The notes: generated from the letters alone by a model not told the origin. DNA of 64,000 bases from Macrococcoides animalis (GCF_047425875.1 NZ_CP179727.1:806001-870000), one strand, 5' to 3'; shown: positions 1 to 8,379, counted from the first letter of the stretch. Program-made: numbers and translations.

Positions 1-1254
1 TTCACCCGTTTTATCGAGCAGTTGGTTTACGTCATTCTCTGAATTGACAATGGATATGAGCAACTCTTCATCTAGGAATGCATTTTTAACTGTTTGATAG
101 ACTTCATTAATTCCCGGGAAATAACTCGAGACTGTTGATTGTCTGAAGTCATCGTAAGATGTCTGAATTAAATTTTTAAATGCTACTTCATCACTTTTCA
201 ACAATTCCATTAGTTTACGCTCTATCTTTAATACCAATTTATATTGCCACTCATGTGCACGTTTCGTCGTAATAGTATGCATAATAAATGCATATTTCTT
301 AGGACGTTCCTGATGATGCAATTGCTGTAAATTGCGTATTTTACCACCCACCACAAAGTTAATAATCGCTTTGCGTAAGCCATTAAAGTTCTTTGATGTC
401 AGTAAATAATCATCTTTCGCACGACGGTTATCCTCTTTACGTAATATTTCTAGTTCAGTGTCTGAAATAGGTTGATAGACATATCTAGCAGGATGTTCTA
501 ATTTCGATTGTTCGAAGTAGAATTGTCCACCGACATATCCATCAAACGTAGGTACTAGTACAGTAAATGCTGGACGTTTGGGTTGATAACCACGAGCCTC
601 TAGGACCTCACTATCGGGTTGTAAATAAAGTGAATATGGTGTTGCAGTCACTTGTAAATAAGCTGCTGTAGGAACATTTCTTTTGATTTGATCAAGTTGT
701 GAGGCAATAATCTTTAATTCTGTTAAGTTCTTATCTTTATCTTTGTCATAAACGACTGAAGCATAATCCGCTTCATCATCAATAATCATCAATTGACGTT
801 GTGATAACACTGGATACGTTTCAAATAATGCTTTCGATAATCGTTCAACATTCTTCTTCTCTTTCTTCACGACAATCACTAGCTTCTTATTCAGTTCAAA
901 CTTACGCAAATCTTCAGGTAAAGTCATGATATCATATGCAGAAATATAATCCGTATCAATAAGCTCTTCGTATTCTTTTTGCAATCGTTCATATGTTTGT
1001 CTCGCTAATGCATTGGAATTCTTCGTTAGAATTATTACTACATCATATCCATTGTCAAAGCCCATTGCCATGGAGCCCATAAAGCTACGTGTCTTCCCTG
1101 ATTGAATTCGACCGAGTAGCATACCCGGTTTATTTTCATTCGTTGAAATGTTAATTAATTTTGAAACCGTCTCATGCATCACAATCAATTCTTTATCAGT
1201 ATAGTTATTCTTATGTTTAAGTGTATTTATGAATATCCCTTCGATTAGTTCCAT
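1..1254 (-). CDS. P-loop helicase-like ATPase, Z1-system type (3' end beyond window)
   Basis: The reading frame is open from the ATG at 1254 to the left edge, so 418 codons are visible and the C-terminus is missing. Visible motifs are a Walker A box GRIQSGKT (residues 48-55), an acidic DDEAD box near residues 159-163 and a VTATPY motif near residue 202, the order expected of a superfamily 2 helicase core. The GRxQSGKT form and the DDEADYAS box resemble the helicase that precedes Z1 domains in restriction-linked (MORC/Z1) systems; that assignment is from memory of the family and is an inference. Two in-frame ATGs exist (1260 and 1254); AGGAGA abuts the first and sits 7 nt from the second, so 1254 is preferred. 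A hairpin repeat array lies directly upstream. A generic DNA/RNA helicase is the alternative. Confidence 0.6.
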   Translation of the reverse strand, partial: MELIEGIFINTLKHKNNYTDKELIVMHETVSKLINISTNENKPGMLLGRIQSGKTRSFMGSMAMGFDNGYDVVIILTKNSNALARQTYERLQKEYEELIDTDYISAYDIMTLPEDLRKFELNKKLVIVVKKEKKNVERLSKALFETYPVLSQRQLMIIDDEADYASVVYDKDKDKNLTELKIIASQLDQIKRNVPTAAYLQVTATPYSLYLQPDSEVLEARGYQPKRPAFTVLVPTFDGYVGGQFYFEQSKLEHPARYVYQPISDTELEILRKEDNRRAKDDYLLTSKNFNGLRKAIINFVVGGKIRNLQQLHHQERPKKYAFIMHTITTKRAHEWQYKLVLKIERKLMELLKSDEVAFKNLIQTSYDDFRQSTVSSYFPGINEVYQTVKNAFLDEELLISIVNSENDVNQLLDKTGE

Positions 1255-1296
1255 TGTCATTCTCCTAAATTAAGCAATAAAAAGAAACCAGCAAGT

Positions 1297-1623
1297 AAGC
1301 CGATTTCTCTATCTCGGTTCCTATTTTTTTCGCACACGCGGCTGTTTTTTCTGTTTACAGCCGTTTACTCTTTCACGGTTCCTATTTTTTTCGCGCACGC
1401 GGCTGTTTTTTCTGTTTACAGCCGTTTACTCTATCTCGGTTCCTATTTTTTCGCATACGCGGCTGTTTTTTCTGTTTACAGCCGTTTACTCTTTCACGGT
1501 TCCTATTTTTTTCGCGCACGCAGCTGTTTTTTCTGTTTACAGCCGCTTACGCTTTCACTTATCCTATTTTTTCGCGTACGCGGCTGTTTTTTCTGTTTAC
1601 AGCCGTTTACGCTTTCACTTTCA
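1297..1623. repeat. Tandem array of ~60-61 bp units, each with a hairpin
   Basis: Five contiguous units recur with CCTATT starts at 1320, 1381, 1442, 1502 and 1563. Each contains CGGCTGT, an 11-nt T-rich loop and ACAGCCG, a 7-bp stem that is kept in all units except for one substitution in the fourth (CAGCTGT). The spacer between hairpins alternates between a TATCTCGGTTCC form and a TTTCACGGTTCC form in the first four units, so a ~121-bp dimer was probably duplicated. There are no unique spacers, so it is not a CRISPR array. It occupies the gap between the lipoprotein gene and the helicase-like gene, both on the minus strand. Function unknown; serial terminators, an mRNA-stabilising leader or a recombination hot spot are possible. 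Confidence 0.85.
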
Positions 1624-1638
1624 ATACCTCAACAATCC

Positions 1639-2184
1639 CTACTGTTGCGCGGGTAATCCTGTATTCGGATCAATTGCTGGAGCTGTCGTTGCAGGTTCAG
1701 TTGTTTGCGGCGTTTGAGTTTCCGCTTGCTCAGCTCGTATTGCACTTTCAAAAGCGGCAGCTGGCGATGATGTATCTGTTCCTTGAGGTATCACTCCATT
1801 TGCTACTCCACTTTGATATGCTGACATCTTCTCTGCTGCTGTATAATCGTTACTATATATAATTTGACTTAACATACTACGGTTTGTAATGTTATTTACA
1901 TTCGTTTTCTGTACTGCTTCTGTTGTCGCAGGTTCGTTCGTCTCAATATTTTCTTTACTTTCTTCCGTCACAACTGCTTTTTCATTTGTTTTCGTTTCAG
2001 TCGAAGTTTCTTGTTTCTTCTCGCGGCTCTCTTTAATTTTATTTCTTGCTATTTCAGCTGCACTTTCTTTTTTCTCTTGTTTCTCCTGCTTCACTTGTTC
2101 TTTTTTCGGTGCTGCTTCTTCTTTGCCGCACGCAGCAAGTATCACTGCTGCCATTAATATTGTAATCATTGTTCTTAATTTCAT
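1639..2184 (-). CDS. Lipoprotein with low-complexity Lys/Glu and Thr-rich linker
   Basis: A 181-residue protein with a lipoprotein signal peptide ending in the lipobox LAAC (Cys at residue 19), so it should be diacylated and anchored outside the membrane. Residues ~24-95 are a charged Lys/Glu then Thr/Glu-rich linker. A more ordered segment (about residues 98-150, with SQIIYSNDYTAAEK) is followed by a Thr/Pro tail. GGAG lies 8 nt before the ATG. It has no recognisable enzymatic motif and I do not recognise the family. It is transcribed toward the repeat array and the helicase-like gene but need not be functionally linked. Confidence 0.75.
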   Translation of the reverse strand: MKLRTMITILMAAVILAACGKEEAAPKKEQVKQEKQEKKESAAEIARNKIKESREKKQETSTETKTNEKAVVTEESKENIETNEPATTEAVQKTNVNNITNRSMLSQIIYSNDYTAAEKMSAYQSGVANGVIPQGTDTSSPAAAFESAIRAEQAETQTPQTTEPATTAPAIDPNTGLPAQQ

Positions 2185-2235
2185 TTATCCATCTCCGTTC
2201 TTCAATTCACATATGCTATATTTTACTACATTATC

Positions 2236-2266
2236 TTGATATAATGTAATTTTTCTATGATATACT
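2236..2266 (+). promoter_or_regulatory. Possible promoter of the CPBP protease gene
   Basis: TTGATA (2236-2241) and TATACT (2261-2266) with a 19-nt spacer precede the RBS GGAGG and the ATG at 2297. The spacer is longer than optimal, so this is a weak candidate. Confidence 0.35.
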
Positions 2267-2296
2267 AGTTTTAAAATTACACTGGAGGAATATTCT

Positions 2297-3199
2297 ATGC
2301 ACTTCAACCATAGTATTGCCTTATCTAAAAAGTCACCAAATAATATCCCCTGGTATGCTACTATACTTATTGCGTTTGCCATCTTCTTTATTGTACAAAT
2401 GCTTGCGGGATTTATCATTATCCCAATTCTCTTAGCCTTTAATCCATCAGCAACGATGAATGATTTAATGGCTGAGCCATTAGGTACATTAATCGGTCTA
2501 CTCATGTTCCCTTTCTTACTTGCTGCATGTCTCTTAATTAACAGATATGCTTATCGTCACCCTATTCAAGCGTTAGGTTTCTTTAAGGAAAAGATTATAT
2601 CTAAATACTTCCTGGGTTTATGTTTAGGGATACTCATCATCATGATCGTTTATGTAATCAACTTAGTATTTGGCGCTATGAGTAGCACACTGAATGCATC
2701 GATTCCTTGGGTTACAATCACTTGGCTCGTTGCACTATTCATGATACAAGGTTTAACGGAAGAAGTCATCGCGCGTGGTTTCTTAATGAATAAAATAAGT
2801 TATCAAATTGGTGTGCCTGCTGGGATTATCATCAACTCAGCATTCTTCTCGTTCTTACACTTCTTAAATCCAAATACAAGTATTCTAAGCTTTGTGAATC
2901 TATTCTTAGCTGGCATCGTGTTCTCATTATTATTCTACTGGTCTGATAATATTTGGTTAACAGGGGCTGCACATAGTTTCTGGAATATTACGCTCGGTGT
3001 GTTCTTAGGTAATGAAGTCAGTGGACAAGCTTTACCCGGTACTATCTTTAATTCGAAATCCAACATGGAATTATCATTAGTTAATGGTGGAAAGTTTGGT
3101 TTAGAAGGTGGCGTTATCGTAACGATTGTTTCTTTAATCGTGATTGCTATATTACTTAAATTGAGTATAGATAAATATGGAATGAAAAAAAGAGCCTAG
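2297..3199 (+). CDS. CPBP-family intramembrane metalloprotease
   Basis: A 300-residue polytopic membrane protein of the CPBP (Abi/CAAX-type) glutamic endopeptidase family. The three family motifs are visible: EEVIARG near residue 154 (EExxxR), an FxxxH motif in SFLHFLNP near residue 190, and the HSFWN motif near 235. Several hydrophobic helices surround them. Family members process membrane peptides, bacteriocin precursors or confer bacteriocin self-immunity; the substrate here cannot be told. It starts at an ATG behind GGAGG and ends inside a bidirectional terminator hairpin. No bacteriocin gene is visible next to it. Confidence 0.85.
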   Translation: MHFNHSIALSKKSPNNIPWYATILIAFAIFFIVQMLAGFIIIPILLAFNPSATMNDLMAEPLGTLIGLLMFPFLLAACLLINRYAYRHPIQALGFFKEKIISKYFLGLCLGILIIMIVYVINLVFGAMSSTLNASIPWVTITWLVALFMIQGLTEEVIARGFLMNKISYQIGVPAGIIINSAFFSFLHFLNPNTSILSFVNLFLAGIVFSLLFYWSDNIWLTGAAHSFWNITLGVFLGNEVSGQALPGTIFNSKSNMELSLVNGGKFGLEGGVIVTIVSLIVIAILLKLSIDKYGMKKRA

Positions 3200-3210
3200 G
3201 CTCTTTTTTT
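3185..3210. terminator. Bidirectional intrinsic terminator
   Basis: AGAGCCTAGGCTCT palindrome flanked by A-run and T-run; contains the stop codon of the protease gene and also lies just past the end of the convergent glycerate kinase gene. Confidence 0.85.
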
Positions 3211-3212
3211 AT

Positions 3213-4319
3213 TTATACTAATAGTCTGCCAATATTTCGACAGGTATTTGTAATTAATGTTTCAGCATTTTTAATTGCATACTCTAAATCCATGGGACCA
3301 TCTGTGATTGAATGCATACTTAAGAAATATTCATATAAATCATCGTACTTCTTTCCTAACCCACCAGACACAAGAATAGACTTTGCACCACTTGCATTCG
3401 CACGTTTCGCTACACAAACAGGCAACTTCCCATATTTCGTTTGGAAGTCACTCTTGCCTTCTCCTGTAAATACATAATCGAAAGTGTCCATATCCAAGTC
3501 ATCTAATACGATGTCAGCAATATATTCCGCACCTGGTTCAATCTTACTACCAACAGATAACACCCCATAACCGATACCACCCGCAGCACCTGCACCTGGC
3601 GTTTCACTTGCATCTAACCCAATATATTCTGAAACAAGACGAGCAAATCTGCCAATTGATTCATCGAACACTGACATCTCGTTTACTTCAATCCCTTTTT
3701 GCTTACCGTAAGTATATGTTGCACCCATTTCACCGATCAATGGATTCTCAACATCACACACTAAGACAATCTCGATATTTGATAAGCAATCAATTAAATT
3801 TCCCTCAACCGATGAAATATCACTTAAATTACCACCATTTACTTCAAGTGAATTACCACAATTATCAATAAACGATAAGCCAAGTGCTTCTAGAACACCT
3901 GCACCCCCATCATTTGTTAGACTTCCGCCTAGGCCGACTAGTATCTTCTTGTAACCATGCTTTGCAAGTTGACGAATCACATCACCTACGCCATAACTTG
4001 TTGCGAGATGTGGATTACGTTCACGCGTCACTTCCATGCCAATAATGTTTGCCACCTCAATGACGGCAGTCGTCTTATCAATCTCACCATAATACGTCAT
4101 CAACGGACGACGATACATGTCAACTGTTTGAATCTCTTTACGTTCACCTTTCAAGCCATAAATTAATGCATCAACTGTCCCTTCACCGCCATCCGCCATC
4201 GGACGAATGACAAATTCAGTATTAGATAATGACATTGCTAACCCATCTCTCATACACTCTGCTACGTGAATTGCACTTAAACACTCTTTGTAAGAATCCG
4301 GCGCAATTAAAATTTTCAT
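3213..4319 (-). CDS. glxK: Glycerate kinase
   Basis: Phosphorylates glycerate to phosphoglycerate with ATP, feeding glycerate into lower glycolysis. The N-terminus MKILIAPDSYKECLSA matches the family start (KILIAPDSFKGSLSA), and the internal GGxGTNDGGAG-like segment (GGSLTNDGGAGVLEAL), PGAGAAGGIGYG and FTGEGKSD motifs are those of the GlxK/GarK family. Length from the chosen start is 368 residues, typical. An ATG nine bases further upstream is in frame, but GGGAG abuts it directly and is correctly spaced (9 nt) only for the ATG at 4319. The gene stands alone, convergent with the CPBP gene. Confidence 0.9.
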   Translation of the reverse strand: MKILIAPDSYKECLSAIHVAECMRDGLAMSLSNTEFVIRPMADGGEGTVDALIYGLKGERKEIQTVDMYRRPLMTYYGEIDKTTAVIEVANIIGMEVTRERNPHLATSYGVGDVIRQLAKHGYKKILVGLGGSLTNDGGAGVLEALGLSFIDNCGNSLEVNGGNLSDISSVEGNLIDCLSNIEIVLVCDVENPLIGEMGATYTYGKQKGIEVNEMSVFDESIGRFARLVSEYIGLDASETPGAGAAGGIGYGVLSVGSKIEPGAEYIADIVLDDLDMDTFDYVFTGEGKSDFQTKYGKLPVCVAKRANASGAKSILVSGGLGKKYDDLYEYFLSMHSITDGPMDLEYAIKNAETLITNTCRNIGRLLV

Positions 4320-4543
4320 AGTAATCATCTCCCAACTATTTCAATTTATGATACCACATTAGTTATTACCAGATTACTATCATCATTATTAGTTTCCAAA
4401 GTGTTCATATCTTTTTTAACCATACACTCTATCTCTTCAAAAAATGCATAATTTATTAAAACACTCCTATATCATTTTTTTATTCCTTATTTTCTAAACT
4501 TAGACTATAATATGTTTATCACATCCAAAGGGGATAGACCATT

Positions 4544-5086
4544 ATGAAGAAAATTATTAGCTCTGCTTTAGCCGTTTCATTAGTTGCTTCTATCTTTGCA
4601 CCAACAACTGAAGCATCTCACAAATTACGATATGCAAATATCAAGTTACCTTATCTTTATAGCTATACAAATGCTAAAGCTTTAAAAAATGGTACATTCA
4701 AATACTATGGTATTAAGTTAGGAAACACTCGTAAATTCATGGTAAACGCATGGGGCGCTCCTAACAGTTCATCTACTTCAAGAGGCTATGGATCTACAGA
4801 TGTAACTGCTTCTTATGGGTCTAATGGCTATTTATACGCATCATTATCTTATCCAAGTACTAAAGCTAATATCAATAACACTCGTATTGAATACATTTCA
4901 ATAGATGATGACTATAATAAATATGAACTGACAAAAGTGAACAAATATTTTGGGAAACCGTCACATACTTATACTAGTGATGGTTATAAAAATTATAGTT
5001 ATGGGGATCATTTAGACATAACATATAAAAAGATTAGATATAAATGGTATGTTGATGAAATAACTTATACTAATTACTTATTTTAA
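4544..5086 (+). CDS. Secreted IsaB-like protein (paralog 1)
   Basis: A 180-residue exported protein: Lys-rich N-terminus, hydrophobic core and a probable signal peptidase I site near TTEAS (about residue 25). The mature part contains ALKNGTFKYYGIKLGNTRKF followed by a Gly/Ser/Tyr-rich beta-type sequence. The 'k-G-t-F-k-x-x-G-i-K-l' block recurs in the secreted proteins at 7834-8379 and 8526-9035; the last of these is clearly IsaB-like, so this one is placed in the same family by transitivity. RBS AAGGGG precedes the ATG, and TATAAT at 4506-4511 is a likely -10. A strong terminator follows. Function unknown; IsaB of Staphylococcus aureus is a secreted immunodominant antigen reported to bind nucleic acids. 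Confidence 0.7.
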   Translation: MKKIISSALAVSLVASIFAPTTEASHKLRYANIKLPYLYSYTNAKALKNGTFKYYGIKLGNTRKFMVNAWGAPNSSSTSRGYGSTDVTASYGSNGYLYASLSYPSTKANINNTRIEYISIDDDYNKYELTKVNKYFGKPSHTYTSDGYKNYSYGDHLDITYKKIRYKWYVDEITYTNYLF

Positions 5087-5096
5087 TAAAATTTTA

Positions 5097-5124
5097 GCCA
5101 AGGAAACATCTCCTTGGCTTTTTT
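5097..5124 (+). terminator. Intrinsic terminator
   Basis: GCCAAGGA, 6-nt loop, TCCTTGGC followed by six T residues, directly after the secreted protein gene. Confidence 0.9.
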
Positions 5125-5182
5125 CGTGCACTCACACTGCTTTCTTAAAGCTGAACTCTCAAATTCACCTTTAGAAAACAGC

Positions 5183-5899
5183 CTATTTTATTATTTCTTT
5201 TATAGCATTATTCATTCTATCTTTAAAATAAGTGTAATTATGTTTATGACCTTCAAATACACTATGTTTCAATCTTGATCCTTTAGATTGAATAATCCCC
5301 GCTATACGATTGTTACTTTCAATAAATCTATGTGCTATCAATTCATCATCATTCTCTTCTGTTCCATAATCAATGTATATACGATGTGCATTACTTATAC
5401 TACTCTCTCTAATCTTTTCTTCAATTGCCTCTTGATTAATATAATACGCCCCAGAAACTGATATTATACCATCAAATTTATTGGGATAAGTAGCAAGCAT
5501 ATACATAGATATTAATGCTCCAAGAGAAATTCCAGCAAGATAAACCCTCGTAAATCTAAATCCATTGTCTTGAACTACATGCGGAATAACAACTTCTGAT
5601 ATATACTTCGCATAATCTTTCCCTACAGGTGTTAATTTAATTTGCTCATTAATTGTTTCATCCGCATAGACGCCACTTTGATAAGGGCAATATTCATTTT
5701 TTCGGTTTTCTAGATTACAAGGAACGATAAGTAACGCTACTTTTAATTTGTTGTCATTAATAAAATCTTCTAAACCTAAATGACCTTCTTTATTTTCAAG
5801 TACAAATTGCCCATCTTGCATAACGATTAACGGTAAAGTGTCATTTTCTTCAACATAATCTGGTATAAATAAATCTATCGTTCTATTCTCAATATTCAT
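5183..5899 (-). CDS. Alpha/beta hydrolase, esterase D-like
   Basis: A 238-residue cytoplasmic protein of the putative-esterase (PF00756-type) alpha/beta hydrolase family. The nucleophile elbow GISLG is near residue 125, a candidate acid lies in IDYGTEEND near residue 176, and the catalytic His is in GHKHNYTYF near residue 218. The order Ser-Asp-His and the length fit small esterases that hydrolyse ester or thioester substrates or siderophore esters; the substrate cannot be inferred. It starts at an ATG behind GGGGG and is divergent from the membrane protein pair at 6020. Confidence 0.8.
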   Translation of the reverse strand: MNIENRTIDLFIPDYVEENDTLPLIVMQDGQFVLENKEGHLGLEDFINDNKLKVALLIVPCNLENRKNEYCPYQSGVYADETINEQIKLTPVGKDYAKYISEVVIPHVVQDNGFRFTRVYLAGISLGALISMYMLATYPNKFDGIISVSGAYYINQEAIEEKIRESSISNAHRIYIDYGTEENDDELIAHRFIESNNRIAGIIQSKGSRLKHSVFEGHKHNYTYFKDRMNNAIKEIIK

Positions 5900-5929
5900 A
5901 ATTAATCCCCCATTCAGTATTAGTCTATC

Positions 5930-5993
5930 TTACCATTAATACATAACGATTTGCCTATATACCTTCTATGACAATTATATCAATTAATGGTAA
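5930..5993. repeat. 11-bp inverted repeat in divergent intergenic region
   Basis: TTACCATTAAT (5930-5940) and its reverse complement ATTAATGGTAA (5983-5993) flank 42 bases between the divergent esterase and membrane protein genes. Could be a paired operator; function unproven. Confidence 0.5.
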
Positions 5994-6019
5994 TATATAT
6001 TTGAAGGGATGGTTATTTA

Positions 6020-6376
6020 ATGTCTATAAGAATCGTACTATTAATATTCTTTCTAACGATAGGTCTTATCGGTAATATATATTCAGTCATCACCGGTTTA
6101 ATGATAGAAGATTATAAAGAAGTCATAGGCGGACTTTATAGTCTATCCATTTTAGGCTTACTTTTAATGTTCTGGATTGAAACAAGTGAAGGTTATACTG
6201 AACGGAAAGCACATCAGACTTTACTCATCGGTTTATGTAGTATGTTACTTATCCTTGCGATTGGCTTATTGATTGGTATGTTTCTGGTGGATTATAGTTG
6301 GTTTATGAGAATCCTTGAGATACTTATGATATTATTATTATCATATAGTCTTATTAAGGCAATCAAAAGGAGATAG
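6020..6376 (+). CDS. Small membrane protein, four helices (paralog A)
   Basis: A 118-residue protein, almost entirely four hydrophobic segments (about residues 4-25, 36-53, 66-90, 94-113) with short charged loops and a basic C-terminus. I do not recognise the family. It shares a pattern with the next gene (dxK-x-I-x-x-x-LY-x-x-SI-x-x-L in the second helix), so the two look like tandem duplicates. The next gene starts 2 nt after this one stops, its RBS overlapping the stop codon, which indicates translational coupling. Confidence 0.65.
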   Translation: MSIRIVLLIFFLTIGLIGNIYSVITGLMIEDYKEVIGGLYSLSILGLLLMFWIETSEGYTERKAHQTLLIGLCSMLLILAIGLLIGMFLVDYSWFMRILEILMILLLSYSLIKAIKRR

Positions 6377-6378
6377 TT

Positions 6379-6762
6379 ATGAAGTTTGGTAATATATTAT
6401 TCGGTTTTCTTGCATTATTTTTTTTCGGTGTACAATTATTTAATGTCTATGATGGTATACAACAAAGTGACCCTAAAATGATAGTGAGTGCATTATATTT
6501 AATTTCTATCGGTTTATTTATGACATTTAATTTATATAATGCAATGTTAACACAAAGTGGTAAAGTCATTACACCAGGTAAAGTTAAACAGCAATTGTAC
6601 ATAGCAATCGCTCTTTTTTTATTGGGAATCGCTATATTAATATGTATCTTCATTTTCAATCTTGGTATCGTTTCTAAAATCGTTCAATTCATGCTTGTCG
6701 TTTCAATTTTCTTTGAAATTCGTACGCGATTTAATCAATTGAATAGCAAAAGTAAAGCGTAG
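6379..6762 (+). CDS. Small membrane protein, four helices (paralog B)
   Basis: A 127-residue integral membrane protein with four hydrophobic segments, resembling the preceding gene in the helix pattern and in the SDPKMIVSALYLISIGL block. RBS AAAGGAG lies within the end of the upstream gene. The stop codon is inside the downstream terminator hairpin. No function can be assigned; the pair may form a hetero-oligomer. Confidence 0.65.
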   Translation: MKFGNILFGFLALFFFGVQLFNVYDGIQQSDPKMIVSALYLISIGLFMTFNLYNAMLTQSGKVITPGKVKQQLYIAIALFLLGIAILICIFIFNLGIVSKIVQFMLVVSIFFEIRTRFNQLNSKSKA

Positions 6763-6786
6763 GACGCTCATGTCCTACGCTTTTTC
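6757..6786. terminator. Intrinsic terminator
   Basis: GCGTAGGAC, 6-nt loop, GTCCTACGC followed by TTTTT, ending the two-gene membrane protein operon; it contains the stop codon. Confidence 0.9.
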
Positions 6787-6829
6787 TAACGCGATATCTT
6801 GAATCAGCGATTGCCAATCTAGTTGAACG

Positions 6830-7597
6830 CTACTCACTGATAACATATCCTCTTCTATGATACTCTATTAAAGAAATCTTCGGATGTTCTCTTGAATCTT
6901 CAATCTTTCTAATGATCGAACTGTCCTTCTGTTGAATATAATGTACATAGCAGTTAATCATACCACTTTGTGTCTTACTCTTTTTATTTAACCATTCTTG
7001 CATTTCTTCTTGGTCCAGTATTAAATATTCTATTGCTTGCTCATTATCTGTTATATACTCTGAATTTTTATCCTTCTTCACCATTAATGCATAGTAATCA
7101 TGAGCAGAGAAGATTTTTTCGTCACCTTTATGCCATGCTGCAACACGCTTTTTAATGATGAGTTCTTCTTCTTTAAGAAATTCATAATCCCGACTCGTAC
7201 TCACATATATTGTAAAGAATCGTTCTCCTAGTTGACATGACAATATATTATATTTCAAATTAATAAATTCTATCTTAGGGTTTTCTTTACGTAATTCATT
7301 TTTAAGAAATTCAATCATTTCCATACGTTTGAAATGACGTGGTTTAGAAGGTTCAGGCTTTTTATTAAATTCAGTTGCACTTTTTCTTAGTAGAGAAGGA
7401 TGGTGATCACTCATGATTTTTTGATATATATTCATTATCGATTGTTTGTCTTCTCCAGTGATATATTCCACTGAATCCAGGGCATAATTTGTATAAATGA
7501 GTGTACGTAATATCAATTGATCAGACTTATTTGTCTTTAATTCTGGAAATTTCTTATAAATGTCATCTAATGCTAAGTACATATCAATCGTATTCAA
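6830..7597 (-). CDS. Hypothetical protein, 255 aa
   Basis: I do not recognise this protein. It is soluble, with an all-alpha-looking N-terminal ~70 residues, a basic Pro-rich hinge (KKPEPSKPRHFKR, about 80-92) and a mixed alpha/beta C-terminal part. There is no signal peptide or membrane segment. The start is a TTG at 7597 with GGAGG 10 nt upstream; an ATG five codons later would be too far from any RBS. It stands alone between convergent and AT-rich spacers. Its charged two-domain make-up would fit a nucleic acid-binding or accessory protein, but nothing proves that. Confidence 0.6.
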   Translation of the reverse strand: MNTIDMYLALDDIYKKFPELKTNKSDQLILRTLIYTNYALDSVEYITGEDKQSIMNIYQKIMSDHHPSLLRKSATEFNKKPEPSKPRHFKRMEMIEFLKNELRKENPKIEFINLKYNILSCQLGERFFTIYVSTSRDYEFLKEEELIIKKRVAAWHKGDEKIFSAHDYYALMVKKDKNSEYITDNEQAIEYLILDQEEMQEWLNKKSKTQSGMINCYVHYIQQKDSSIIRKIEDSREHPKISLIEYHRRGYVISE

Positions 7598-7786
7598 TAG
7601 AATATATCCTCCGTGTTAATTATAATATTGAAATGATGTAATTTAATTGTAAAATTAGAAATTTTAAAAATAACATAAACTAACTAAACATTAACAAGAT
7701 TAACATAGAATTATATTATTAAAACATTCGTTATAATTAGCAATAATCTTATAGATTTAACTAAAAATTAATACGTAGAATTGTAA

Positions 7787-7823
7787 AAAATAAGCGCACA
7801 TATCTAACAGATATGTACGCTTA
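7787..7823 (-). terminator. Intrinsic terminator
   Basis: TAAGCG-x-ACATATCT, 3-nt loop, AGATATGT-x-CGCTTA with a T-run on the minus strand, downstream of the secreted protein gene at 7834. The spacer 7598-7786 is AT-rich and holds nothing else I can recognise. Confidence 0.8.
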
Positions 7824-7833
7824 ATTCATTTTA

Positions 7834-8379
7834 TTAAAATGCAAATTTTATTAATATTTCTTTTATATCTTCTTTATGTAGCATTGCAACATAAGTTAAG
7901 CTCCCATTGATATCAAATGATAGTAACGCATTACCTTGAATATAATTAATTGTTTCAGCTTGGGGGTAATAAAGATCTCCTTCTCCCCAATATTTATTCA
8001 TATCGCTGACTGTAAAGTATTGAGGAATCCCTGCAAAACTAATCGAACGTAAACGATATTGCTCAGGCTTGTCTCCACGTTTTCCTTGAAAATAAAGAAT
8101 TGTATTATCTCCACGCTCAGTTAAATAGTGGTATTCAAAGTCATAGCGTTGATATAACGAATTAACTTTAAATGATGGCTTAACCCATTTTTGTTTTACG
8201 TAACCATAGGTGTTTCCTATTTTTATTCCGTTAAGTTTGAATGTCCCTTTTTTCATTGTTTGAATTGCGGTCTTACTCTTTAAGTTAGGGACACTCGGCT
8301 TCTTTAGTGCTGCGTTGACGTCTATTGTTAAAGTGAAAAGTAAAATTAAAGCAATGCAAAAGCTGAATAATTTTTTCAT
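7834..8379 (-). CDS. Secreted IsaB-like protein (paralog 2)
   Basis: A 181-residue exported protein starting at the ATG at 8379, with AAAGGAG 8 nt upstream; the frame is open 30 codons further but without an RBS. A signal peptide (MKKLFSFCIALILLFTL) ends near DVNAA. The mature part contains KKGTFKLNGIKIGNTYGYV, the same block seen in the secreted protein at 4544, followed by beta-rich sequence and a C-terminal AMLHKEDIKEIL tail. It lies directly downstream of the IsaB-like gene at 8526, each with its own terminator. Function unknown; assignment to the IsaB-like group rests on this block and the gene neighbourhood. Confidence 0.65.
   Translation of the reverse strand: MKKLFSFCIALILLFTLTIDVNAALKKPSVPNLKSKTAIQTMKKGTFKLNGIKIGNTYGYVKQKWVKPSFKVNSLYQRYDFEYHYLTERGDNTILYFQGKRGDKPEQYRLRSISFAGIPQYFTVSDMNKYWGEGDLYYPQAETINYIQGNALLSFDINGSLTYVAMLHKEDIKEILIKFAF

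Noticed and set aside
1297..1623. CRISPR-like array
   Set aside because: The repeated units are contiguous and include the linkers; there are no unique spacers and no cas genes in the window.
2185..2505. Minus-strand frame overlapping the CPBP gene
   Set aside because: It is antisense to a well-supported protease gene and its sequence is not protein-like.
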